From Planctomycetota bacterium (GTDB taxonomy: Bacteria > Planctomycetota > B129-G9): 5,107 bases of DNA. A model generated the notes under the pieces. That model was given only the letters and a program-made list of their open reading frames with translations, was not told where the DNA came from and did no database searches. The DNA lies in the NCBI GenBank assembly GCA_030607235.1, contig JAUWEX010000119.1:1-5107 (forward strand), read 5' to 3'. Position numbers and translations under genes: made by a program. Of this stretch, positions 1-5,107 are shown in pieces (within the stretch, counting starts at the first letter, position 1; each line of letters begins with the position of its first letter).

Positions 1-134
1 CAGGGCCTGCTGCCAAGCGAGGAGCAACCACATTCTCCGATACCCGCTCGCTGCCGCGCCTTCTCGGCACGGGGCGCTTCGCTTCCACCCACTGACAATT
101 TAGGCAAGATTCCTGTGTTGAAAAGTCTCAAAGT
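1..134. other. Upstream region, no recognised gene
   Basis: No gene can be assigned here. The + strand frame starting at base 1 stays open to a TGA at 190-192, but its 63 codons give a proline-, serine- and arginine-rich peptide that resembles no family I know. It also runs through the candidate uvrB promoter, so it may be chance openness in GC-rich DNA or the tail of an upstream gene. On the minus strand an ATG at 33-31 opens a hydrophobic peptide beginning MWLLLAWQQAL that leaves the window; it could be a signal peptide, but only a GGAG almost touching the ATG supports it. A 5-bp inverted repeat (52-56 with 65-69) has no following T-run and is not a convincing terminator. Confidence 0.3.
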
Positions 135-147
135 GGACGGCCCGTCC
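135..147. repeat. Short perfect palindrome upstream of uvrB
   Basis: GGACGG and CCGTCC flank a single central C, forming a 13-bp perfect dyad about 43 bp before the candidate -10 of uvrB. Its size and place would suit an operator or protein-binding site. It does not match the LexA (SOS) boxes I know, neither the CTGT-N8-ACAG type nor the GAAC-N4-GTTC type. In GC-rich DNA such a dyad can also arise by chance. Confidence 0.25.
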
Positions 148-189
148 GAAACCGGCGCGTCGTGGAATATCGCACAGCGCGGCGTTTTG

Positions 190-198
190 TGATAAAAT
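190..198 (+). promoter_or_regulatory. Candidate extended -10 promoter for uvrBC
   Basis: TGATAAAAT reads as an extended -10 element (TGn followed by TAAAAT, 5 of 6 matches to TATAAT). No good -35 lies 16-18 bp upstream, which extended -10 promoters can tolerate. Transcription would start near 205, within or just before the Shine-Dalgarno, leaving a leader of only about 14 nt. That short leader is the main weakness; the true promoter could lie further left, outside the window. The element sits inside an imperfect dyad (180-188 with 194-204). Confidence 0.3.
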
Positions 199-203
199 GC
201 GCC

Positions 204-209
204 GGGAGG
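204..209 (+). promoter_or_regulatory. Ribosome binding site deciding the uvrB start
   Basis: GGGAGG ends 9 nt before the ATG at 219. This favours that ATG over the in-frame GTG at 162, which would add 19 residues absent from the UvrB family and has no Shine-Dalgarno of its own. Confidence 0.75.
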
Positions 210-218
210 CACCGCGCG

Positions 219-2219
219 ATGGCGCAATTCAAACTTGTAACGAAATTCGAGCCGAAGGGCGACCAGCCCCAGGCGATCGAACGGCTGGTACAGGGCGTCG
301 AGGACGGCCTGGAACACCAGACCCTGCTGGGCGTAACCGGCAGCGGCAAGACCTTCACCATCGCCAACGCAATCGCGCGCCTAAACCGCCCCTCGCTGGT
401 CATCGCGCCCAACAAGACCCTCGCAGCGCAGTTGTATGCCGAGTTCAGCGAGTTGTTCCCGGAAAACGCAGTGGAATATTTCGTCTCGTACTACGACTAC
501 TACCAGCCCGAAGCCTACGTCCCACGCAAGGACCTCTACATCGAAAAAGACTCCGCGATCAACGAGCGCATCGACAAGATGCGCCACGCCGCGACCTATT
601 CGCTGTTCGAGCGCAACGACATCATCATCGTCGCCAGTGTCTCGTGCATCTACGGCCTCGGCTCGCCGGAGGCCTACAGCGGTATGCTTTTGCTGCTGGC
701 ATTGGGGCAGCAAATCGACCGCCGGACGATCCTCTCAAAACTCATCGAGATAAACTATCAGCGCAACGACACCGATTTTCACCGCGGCACGTTTCGTGTG
801 CGCGGCGACGTGATCGAGGTCTTCCCTGCCTACGAAGAAGCGCGTGCGATGCGTATCGAGATGTGGGGCGACGAGATCGAGCGCCTCTCGTGGATTGATC
901 CGCTACGCGGCGAAACGCTCGAAACCCTCGAAAAGGCCGCAATCTACCCCGCGTCGCACTACGTGGTCAGCAAGCCGCAACTCAAACAGGCCGTCGCGGA
1001 AATCGAAGCGGATTTGAAGGAACGGCTCGCATTTTTCCGCGGGTGCGGCAAATTGCTCGAGGCGCAGCGTCTCGAAGAACGCACTAACTACGACATGGAA
1101 ATGCTGATACAGATGGGCCGCTGCACGGGAATCGAAAATTACTCGCGCCACTTCGACGGCCGCCCCCCGGGCGAGCCACCGCCGACACTGCTCGATTTTT
1201 TTCCGGACAATTTTTTGCTCTTCGTCGACGAGAGCCACATCACAATCCCGCAATTCGGCGGGATGTACCGCGGCGACCGCTCGCGCAAGGAGACGCTGGT
1301 GGAATACGGCTTCCGGTTGCCGTCGGCGCTGGACAACAGGCCGCTGAAGTTCGAGGAGTTCGTCGAGCGCACCAACCAGGCAATCTACGTCTCCGCCACG
1401 CCGGCGGATTACGAAATGGAAATGAGTAAGGGCGTGGTGATCGAGCAGATCATCCGCCCCACCGGCCTGATCGACCCCGAAATCATCGTCAAACCCGCCA
1501 AGGGCCAGGTCGACGATCTGCTGGAGGAAATCCGCAGGACCGTGGAGAAGAAAGAGCGCGTCCTCGTAACGACGCTGACCAAGCGGATGGCCGAGGACCT
1601 GACGGACTACTACCGCGACCTGGGCGTGCGCGTGAAGTACCTGCACAGCGACATCGACACGATAGAGCGCGTCAAAATACTCAAGGCGCTGCGCAAGGGG
1701 CTCTTCGACGTGCTTGTCGGCATCAACCTCCTGCGCGAGGGCCTCGACCTGCCGGAGGTCTCGCTGGTGGCGATACTCGACGCCGACCACGAGGGCTTTC
1801 TGCGCAACGCGCGCTCGCTGATCCAGACCTTCGGCCGTGCGGCGCGCAACGTAAACGGCCGCGTCATCCTCTACGCCGACAAGACGACCGGCTCGATGCG
1901 TCAGGCCATCGACGAGACCAACCGCCGCCGGAAAATCCAGAAAGAGTACAACCGGCAAAACGGCATAACGCCCACCAGCATCAAGAAAAATCTCGGCACG
2001 GTGCTCCGCTCTATCTACGAACAAGACTACGTAACCGTGCCGAAAGCCAGCGACATCGAGGAACGCTATCGCTCCGTCCAGGACATCTCCCGTCAGATTA
2101 AGAGGCTCAAAAAAGACATGCGGGAGGCCGCGGACAATCTGGAGTTTGAACTCGCGGCGGAATTGCGCGACGAACTCAAAACGCTGGAGGAGGCCGAACT
2201 CAGCCTGCGCGAAGGCTGA
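219..2219 (+). CDS. uvrB: UvrB, excinuclease ABC subunit B
   Basis: UvrB is the damage-verifying helicase-like subunit of cytoplasmic nucleotide excision repair: UvrA loads it on the lesion and it recruits UvrC. The 666-residue product has the normal family length. In order it shows Walker A GVTGSGKT (38-45); the beta-hairpin region with aromatic run [10 protein letters not shown] (91-100), which clamps one strand; the DESH Walker B box (337-340); helicase motif [11 protein letters not shown] (536-544); and a C-terminal UVR coiled-coil motif (about 623-661) that docks onto UvrC. The start is ATG 219, set by GGGAGG at 204-209. It lies 12 bp before uvrC, in the same frame, so the two are almost certainly co-transcribed. 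Mild oddities are His524 and Asn530-Ala531 in [13 protein letters not shown], where most UvrBs have Lys and Ser-Glu. No inactivating change is seen. Confidence 0.98.
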   Translation: MAQFKLVTKFEPKGDQPQAIERLVQGVEDGLEHQTLLGVTGSGKTFTIANAIARLNRPSLVIAPNKTLAAQLYAEFSELFPENAVEYFVSYYDYYQPEAYVPRKDLYIEKDSAINERIDKMRHAATYSLFERNDIIIVASVSCIYGLGSPEAYSGMLLLLALGQQIDRRTILSKLIEINYQRNDTDFHRGTFRVRGDVIEVFPAYEEARAMRIEMWGDEIERLSWIDPLRGETLETLEKAAIYPASHYVVSKPQLKQAVAEIEADLKERLAFFRGCGKLLEAQRLEERTNYDMEMLIQMGRCTGIENYSRHFDGRPPGEPPPTLLDFFPDNFLLFVDESHITIPQFGGMYRGDRSRKETLVEYGFRLPSALDNRPLKFEEFVERTNQAIYVSATPADYEMEMSKGVVIEQIIRPTGLIDPEIIVKPAKGQVDDLLEEIRRTVEKKERVLVTTLTKRMAEDLTDYYRDLGVRVKYLHSDIDTIERVKILKALRKGLFDVLVGINLLREGLDLPEVSLVAILDADHEGFLRNARSLIQTFGRAARNVNGRVILYADKTTGSMRQAIDETNRRRKIQKEYNRQNGITPTSIKKNLGTVLRSIYEQDYVTVPKASDIEERYRSVQDISRQIKRLKKDMREAADNLEFELAAELRDELKTLEEAELSLREG

Positions 2220-2231
2220 CCGGCAAGGCGC

Positions 2232-4124
2232 ATGACGAAAGAAAAAAAGCGCGACCTGGAAGACTTAATCGCCGTCGCCCCGACGGAGCCGGGCTGCTAC
2301 ATCATGAAAAACGCGCGCGGCACGATTATCTACATCGGCCGTGCGGTAAACCTGCGCAGCCGCGTGCGCAACTACTTCACACGTTCCGGCGACGGCCGCT
2401 ACCAGATAACGTTCATCCGCAAAAATGTGCGCAGCATCGAGTTCATCGTTACCGACTCGCTCAAAGAAGCGATACTGCTCGAAAACACCCTCATCAAGCA
2501 GCACAAGCCCAAGTACAACATTCTGCTCAAAGACGACAAGACCTTCATCAGCATCAAGATCAACCTCAAGGACGCGTGGCCGCGGCCCCAAATCGTACGC
2601 ATCCGGAAGGCCCCCGCCAGAGACGGCGCAAAATACTTCGGCCCCTACGCCTCCGGCAAGGCCTGCAAACAGACCTACGCGCTGATGAAAAAAATCTTCC
2701 CGCTGCGCAAATGTTCCGACAGTTATTTCCGCAATCGCGTGCGCCCCTGCCTCTACTACGAAATCAAACAGTGCCTGGGGCCGTGCTGCGGGCTGGTCGA
2801 CACGGCGACCTATCGCGCGGTGCTGGACAAGGCGATCAAACTGCTGGACAGGCGTAGCGACGAGGTGCTCGAAGACCTGCGCGCGGAAATGAGGGCTCTG
2901 GCGGACGAGCGGAGATTCGAAGAAGCCGCGATCACGCGCGACAGCATCCGCGCCATCGAGCACATGCGCGAAAAACAGAAGGTCGTCGAGCATGTGCCCG
3001 TCGACCGCGACGTTTTCGCCTATTACCGCGAGGCCGAGGAGTACACATTTCAGCATCTCGCGGTGCGCAGGGGCGTGCTCAGCACGAGCGCCCATTTTTC
3101 GCTCGGCGGACAATTCCTCTCGCCGCAGGAAGTCCTCGCTTCCTTCATTATGCGCTTCTACTCGCGCGAAGGTGCGTTTATCCCCGGCGAGATTTTCGCG
3201 CCGGAGGACTTCGACGAGCGTCAGGCGCTGGCGGAAGCCCTTGCCGAGCGACGCGGCAAAAGCGTCTCGATCGTCGTGCCGCAAAAGGGCGACAAACTGC
3301 GGCTGGTCGAGATGGCGCGCAAAAACGCCGAGGCGGTTTTCCGCGAGCAGCACAGCGAAACCGAACGCGCCCGGCGGCTGCTCGAATCGATCCGCAGCAA
3401 ACTCAAACTCGACAACTTCCCCGCGCGCATCGAGTGCTGCGACATCTCCAACATCGGCGGCGAGAACGCCGTCGGCTCGATAGTCGTGTTCCTGGACGGG
3501 CGCGAGGCGAAGCATCTCTACAAGCGCTATAAAATCAAGACCGTGCGCGGATCGAACGATTACGCGATGATGCGCGAAGTGCTCTCGCGCAGACTCAAAC
3601 GGCTGGTCGACGAACGACGAGCCGAACCCGACACCGAAGCCGGTGAAAAGTGGCGCGCGCCGGATTTGCTCCTCGTGGACGGCGGCAAAGGCCAACTCAA
3701 CATTGCGCGCAAGGTGCTGGCCGAACTCGGCGTCGCGGGAGTGGACATTGCAGCAATAACCAAGGTGCGCGACGCGGAAACCGGCAAAAAAAGCAAAGAA
3801 ATGGACGTGTTCTACATCCCCGGACGCGCTAACCCGATCGTCCTGCGCAAAGACGCGGCGGAACTGTTTTTGTTGCAGCGGATCCGCGACGAGGCGCACC
3901 GCTTCGCAATTGCCTACCACAAAAAAATCCGCGGCAGGGCAAAATTCGCCACGCCCCTGGACGCGATTCCCGGCATAGGCCCCGCCCGCAGAACCGCCCT
4001 GTTAAAGGCTTTCGGAAGTATCGAGCAAATCGCGCGCGCAACCCTCGCGGAGATCATGGATGTGCCGGGCGTCAAAAAAAATCAGGCAAATGCTATACTC
4101 CGTGCGCTTTCCAGCCGATATTAG
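2232..4124 (+). CDS. uvrC: UvrC, excinuclease ABC subunit C
   Basis: UvrC makes both incisions in nucleotide excision repair once bound to the UvrB-DNA complex. The 630-residue product is complete. The N-terminal GIY-YIG nuclease (about 17-100; GCY 21-23, YIG 34-36, Arg42 or Arg44, catalytic Glu84 in LLEN) makes the 3' cut. Cys161, 173, 181 and 185 have the 12-8-4 spacing of the four cysteines reported to hold a 4Fe-4S cluster in E. coli UvrC. A UVR motif (211-246) binds UvrB. The RNase H-like domain for the 5' cut keeps Asp404 (CDIS), Asp443 (NDYAMM), Asp483 (VDGGKGQ) and His556 (DEAHRF). Tandem helix-hairpin-helix motifs (573-630; PGIGP and VPGV) bind DNA. The start is ATG 2232; its Shine-Dalgarno is weak (AAGG, 3 nt away), so translation is probably coupled to uvrB. 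The next Met (residue 25) would cut into the nuclease domain. Confidence 0.98.
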   Translation: MTKEKKRDLEDLIAVAPTEPGCYIMKNARGTIIYIGRAVNLRSRVRNYFTRSGDGRYQITFIRKNVRSIEFIVTDSLKEAILLENTLIKQHKPKYNILLKDDKTFISIKINLKDAWPRPQIVRIRKAPARDGAKYFGPYASGKACKQTYALMKKIFPLRKCSDSYFRNRVRPCLYYEIKQCLGPCCGLVDTATYRAVLDKAIKLLDRRSDEVLEDLRAEMRALADERRFEEAAITRDSIRAIEHMREKQKVVEHVPVDRDVFAYYREAEEYTFQHLAVRRGVLSTSAHFSLGGQFLSPQEVLASFIMRFYSREGAFIPGEIFAPEDFDERQALAEALAERRGKSVSIVVPQKGDKLRLVEMARKNAEAVFREQHSETERARRLLESIRSKLKLDNFPARIECCDISNIGGENAVGSIVVFLDGREAKHLYKRYKIKTVRGSNDYAMMREVLSRRLKRLVDERRAEPDTEAGEKWRAPDLLLVDGGKGQLNIARKVLAELGVAGVDIAAITKVRDAETGKKSKEMDVFYIPGRANPIVLRKDAAELFLLQRIRDEAHRFAIAYHKKIRGRAKFATPLDAIPGIGPARRTALLKAFGSIEQIARATLAEIMDVPGVKKNQANAILRALSSRY

Positions 4125-4141
4125 ATTTGTAGCGAGGAGTG

Positions 4142-4176
4142 GGGGATTTTTCGCCGTTCTCGGACGAACCATCCCC
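4142..4176 (+). repeat. Weak inverted repeat after uvrC
   Basis: GGGGAT (4142-4147) pairs with ATCCCC (4171-4176) across a 23-nt loop that can itself form small hairpins (CCG 4154-4156 with CGG 4161-4163). No T-run follows the 3' arm, so this is not a convincing intrinsic terminator. It is the only candidate 3' structure for uvrBC before the next promoter, and termination there may be Rho-dependent. Confidence 0.2.
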
Positions 4177-4214
4177 GGCGCATAAAGAAATCGCCAAAAA
4201 TTCCTTAAGAATGC

Positions 4215-4242
4215 TTGACAAAACGGGTTTGGCGAATATGAT
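4215..4242 (+). promoter_or_regulatory. Near-consensus sigma70-type promoter for the lipoprotein gene
   Basis: TTGACA (4215-4220) is a perfect -35 and TATGAT (4237-4242) matches 5 of 6 bases of the -10, with 16 bp between them. It lies where GC content falls to about 38%. Transcription would start near 4249, giving a leader of roughly 200 nt before the lipoprotein ATG at 4451. It makes the lipoprotein gene independent of uvrBC. Confidence 0.7.
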
Positions 4243-4267
4243 TTGGGTACATTTATGGTCTTGGGTG

Positions 4268-4296
4268 TTGGTCTGTAGATGTCGGCATTATATATT
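4268..4296 (+). promoter_or_regulatory. Possible second, weaker promoter
   Basis: TTGGTC (4268-4273) and TATATT (4291-4296) are separated by 17 bp. The -35 matches consensus at only 4 of 6 positions, and AT-rich DNA offers many -10-like words here (TATTAT at 4293-4298 is an alternative). If used, it would shorten the lipoprotein leader to about 150 nt. Confidence 0.25.
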
Positions 4297-4394
4297 ATGG
4301 TATGGGTCGCAATAATAAATCGAAAATGCGCAAATGTGTTACAGAGAAAACAGCAGGTATTATTCAGTTCAAAAGAGGTGTTATTTTTTTATCA

Positions 4395-4411
4395 GAGCGA
4401 AAGGGCCGCTC
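4395..4411 (+). repeat. Small hairpin upstream of the lipoprotein RBS
   Basis: GAGCG (4395-4399) pairs with CGCTC (4407-4411) around a 7-nt loop AAAGGGC. It lies about 27 nt before the Shine-Dalgarno and directly after the T7 run. It could stabilise the messenger's 5' end or affect ribosome access; no regulatory class is recognised. Confidence 0.3.
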
Positions 4412-4437
4412 ATCGTGCCATGATCGCGAAAATCCTT

Positions 4438-4445
4438 AAAGGAGG
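4438..4445 (+). promoter_or_regulatory. Near-perfect Shine-Dalgarno of the lipoprotein gene
   Basis: AAAGGAGG ends 5 nt before the ATG at 4451. It is far stronger than the uvrC site, fixes the start of the lipoprotein and suggests efficient translation. Confidence 0.85.
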
Positions 4446-4450
4446 GTATC

Positions 4451-4801
4451 ATGAATTTTACCAAGTTCGCACTTATCGTAGCAGTATTCGCAGTCGGCCT
4501 CATGGTGGTCGGTTGCCCCCCAAAAGAAGAAGTACCCGAAAAAGAAACCCTTGAAAAAGTTGTCAACGGCCTCAAAGACAAGGCCTACGACACAATCAAA
4601 GCCGACATTAAAGACGAAATAAAAATCATCGTCTTTGACGGCACAACGTTCAAAGTCTACAAAGACGAAGCCGCTGCAAAAATCGACTTCGCCGACCTCG
4701 ACAAGATGACCAAAGTCGAGACCCAAGAAGGCAAATTTGTCTACAGCCCGAAGAAAGAAGAGCCAAAAGAAGAGCCAAAAGAAGAGCCTAAAGACGAGTA
4801 A
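4451..4801 (+). CDS. Small Lys/Glu-rich lipoprotein, unknown function
   Basis: The 116-residue product is a predicted secreted lipoprotein. It has one lysine near the N-terminus (Lys5), a hydrophobic stretch at 6-20, and a lipobox VVGC with Cys22 as the lipidated residue and its only cysteine. Proline at +2, rather than aspartate, would allow outer-membrane sorting under the E. coli rule. The 95-residue mature part has 19 Lys, 16 Glu and 10 Asp, so nearly half is charged, and the whole protein lacks Arg, His and Trp. Residues 30-56 look helical; 57-71 (IKIIVFDG, then TTFKVYKD) look like two beta strands. The tail 102-116 is three KEEP repeats plus KDE, probably extended. The gene is monocistronic, with its own promoter, a strong Shine-Dalgarno and a terminator, which suggests high expression. 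I recognise no family; an abundant envelope or periplasm-spanning protein is only a guess. Confidence 0.85.
   Translation: MNFTKFALIVAVFAVGLMVVGCPPKEEVPEKETLEKVVNGLKDKAYDTIKADIKDEIKIIVFDGTTFKVYKDEAAAKIDFADLDKMTKVETQEGKFVYSPKKEEPKEEPKEEPKDE
4754..4789 (+). repeat. 12-bp tandem repeat encoding KEEP x3
   Basis: Three in-frame copies of AAAGAAGAGCCA (the last ends in CCT) encode Lys-Glu-Glu-Pro at the lipoprotein C-terminus. The copies are almost identical in DNA as well as protein, which points to recent slippage expansion. Because the unit is a multiple of three, copy-number changes would lengthen or shorten the tail without a frameshift. Confidence 0.9.
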
Positions 4802-4835
4802 TATTATCGGCCTAATTGGTTAATTGAAGACACAG

Positions 4836-4855
4836 AGGTACAGTCAACAATACCT
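4836..4855 (+). repeat. Short inverted repeat after the lipoprotein gene
   Basis: AGGTA (4836-4840) pairs with TACCT (4851-4855) across a 10-nt loop. It lies inside a wider inverted repeat, GCCTAA (4810-4815) with TTAGGC (4866-4871). Both stems are short and could be chance. Confidence 0.2.
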
Positions 4856-4868
4856 GCTTTTGTAGTTA

Positions 4869-4908
4869 GGCGCACAGCGCCGCCTTGGGCCCGTGCGCAA
4901 GGCCCAAG
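4869..4908 (+). repeat. Tandem hairpins with complementary loop
   Basis: Hairpin 1 is GGCGC-ACA-GCGCC (4869-4881). Hairpin 2 is CTTGGGCC (4884-4891) with GGCCCAAG (4901-4908), a perfect 8-bp stem and a 9-nt loop. The loop of hairpin 2 contains GTGCGC (4893-4898), an exact complement of GCGCAC (4870-4875) in hairpin 1, so the two can pair with each other or switch. No T-run follows, so this is not an ordinary terminator. It would lie in the 3' untranslated region of the lipoprotein messenger. Confidence 0.6.
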
Positions 4909-4945
4909 ACAAACCACTAAGCAGCGGCCCATACGCAATAAATCG

Positions 4946-4984
4946 CCCGCGTTCGAGCAAACACCTCTCGGACGCGGGTTTTGT
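4946..4984 (+). terminator. Strong intrinsic terminator
   Basis: CCCGCGTTCGAG (4946-4957) pairs with CTCGGACGCGGG (4967-4978), a 12-bp stem with one G-U wobble and a 9-nt loop. It is followed by TTTTGTT. This is a textbook Rho-independent terminator on the + strand and ends the lipoprotein transcript with a 3' untranslated region of roughly 180 nt. The minus strand has only a weak T-rich stretch after the stem (CGATTTATTG), so it might also stop a converging transcript, less efficiently. Confidence 0.88.
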
Positions 4985-5012
4985 TATGCGCTTGTTTCAA
5001 CCGTACCCAGGC

Positions 5013-5031
5013 AGTCCGCCTCAGGCGGATT
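5013..5031. repeat. Compact palindrome around TCA loop
   Basis: TCCGCC (5015-5020) and GGCGGA (5024-5029) form a perfect 6-bp stem with a 3-nt TCA loop. In RNA it extends to 8 bp through a G-U and an A-U pair. Compact GC-rich palindromes of this form can occur as dispersed intergenic repeats, but only one copy is in this window. Confidence 0.5.
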
Positions 5032-5042
5032 CCCCGCAGAGC

Positions 5043-5072
5043 TGTTCTGAAATTAATTCCCTTTCAGAAACA
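5043..5072. repeat. Inverted repeat with 9-nt loop
   Basis: TTCTGAAA (5045-5052) pairs perfectly with TTTCAGAA (5062-5069). The stem extends to 10 bp (TGTTCTGAAA) if one A at 5070 is bulged. The loop is TTAATTCCC. No T-run follows on either strand. It overlaps the possible minus-strand stop at 5053-5055, so it could be a 3'-end structure of that candidate gene or a protein-binding dyad. Confidence 0.45.
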
Positions 5073-5107
5073 ACACGATGCGCTTCCAATGTTTGCCAGT
5101 ATGTGGC

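Larger units (their letters stand above)
4250..4437 (+). other. Long AT-rich 5' leader of the lipoprotein gene
   Basis: About 190 nt separate the predicted transcription start from the Shine-Dalgarno. The stretch is roughly 38% GC in its first half. It contains overlapping direct repeats (TTGGGT at 4243-4248 and 4261-4266; TGGTCT at 4256-4261 and 4269-4274), a T7 run at 4384-4390, and a small hairpin just before the ribosome binding site. No known riboswitch or RNA gene is recognised. An open frame from ATG 4279 runs into the lipoprotein gene in another frame, but it has no Shine-Dalgarno and no family resemblance, so I do not call it a gene. Confidence 0.4.
4985..5107. other. Right-edge region, possible end of a minus-strand gene
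   Basis: No gene is certain here. Two minus-strand frames are open from the right edge: one of 28 codons stops at 5023-5021 (ending LCGESA), another of 17 codons stops at 5055-5053 (ending FLKGN). Either could be the C-terminus of a converging gene that shares the terminator region; neither resembles a family I can name. On the + strand an ATG at 5078 opens 10 codons to the edge without a Shine-Dalgarno. Confidence 0.25.

Noticed and set aside
162..218. Upstream GTG start for uvrB
   Set aside because: It would add 19 residues not seen in the family and lacks a ribosome binding site, while ATG 219 has GGGAGG at good spacing.
903..2024. Long minus-strand open frame of 373 codons inside uvrB
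   Set aside because: It lies wholly antisense to an unmistakable uvrB; its composition (Val/Asp/Ala/Leu-rich, no motif) is the usual shadow of GC-rich codon use.
2265..3920. Very long minus-strand open frame of 551 codons inside uvrC
   Set aside because: It mirrors the uvrC codons, has no recognisable domain and no Shine-Dalgarno that stands out. The + strand product has every UvrC motif.
4092..4099. -10-like word (TATACT) near the end of uvrC
   Set aside because: No -35 at suitable spacing, and it lies inside the coding sequence; the TTGACA/TATGAT pair downstream is far better.
4279..4554. 91-codon + strand open frame overlapping the lipoprotein start
   Set aside because: No Shine-Dalgarno, no family resemblance, and it overlaps a well-supported lipoprotein start in another frame.
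4810..4871. Integron attC-like site (GCCTAAT at 4810-4816, GTTAGGC at 4865-4871)
   Set aside because: The outer boxes loosely fit, but the left one has a mismatch, the inner L boxes do not pair, and no integrase or gene cassette is present.
4946..4978. tRNA T-arm suggested by GTTCGAG at 4951-4957
   Set aside because: No cloverleaf can be built around it; the sequence is the 5' arm of the terminator.
1..5107. CRISPR array, insertion sequence or toxin-antitoxin module
   Set aside because: No regularly spaced repeats, no transposase and no paired small toxin-like genes were found on either strand.

Overview
The window looks like a chromosomal segment from a GC-rich, probably uncultured bacterium with two membranes. 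The two large genes are about 60% GC or higher (40 of 60 bases in 2341-2400). The last quarter drops to about 38% GC (4201-4380). A lipoprotein with proline after the lipidated cysteine suggests an outer membrane. Nothing here fixes the phylum.

Layout: 1-218 is a short upstream region with no recognisable gene; it holds a small palindrome, a candidate extended -10 and a good ribosome binding site. uvrB (219-2219) and uvrC (2232-4124) follow on the + strand, 12 bp apart and in the same reading frame. 4125-4450 is an AT-rich intergenic stretch with a near-consensus sigma70-type promoter (4215-4242) and a leader of about 200 nt. A small lipoprotein gene follows at 4451-4801, with a near-perfect Shine-Dalgarno. 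4802-5107 has no confident gene but is rich in inverted repeats, including a strong intrinsic terminator (4946-4984). A minus-strand gene may end at the right edge, but its frame cannot be decided.

How the genes work together: UvrB and UvrC are two of the three proteins of bacterial nucleotide excision repair. UvrA (not in this window) loads UvrB on damaged DNA. UvrB then recruits UvrC through paired UVR coiled-coil motifs, and UvrC cuts on both sides of the lesion. All key motifs of both proteins are intact. The lipoprotein is unrelated to repair by sequence and has its own promoter and terminator, so it is best read as an independent monocistronic gene of unknown function.

Most of the window is ordinary and well understood. 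The parts worth a second look are the orphan Lys/Glu-rich lipoprotein with its KEEP repeats and long leader, the possible loop-loop pairing of two hairpins in its 3' region, and the in-frame uvrB-TGA-uvrC junction.
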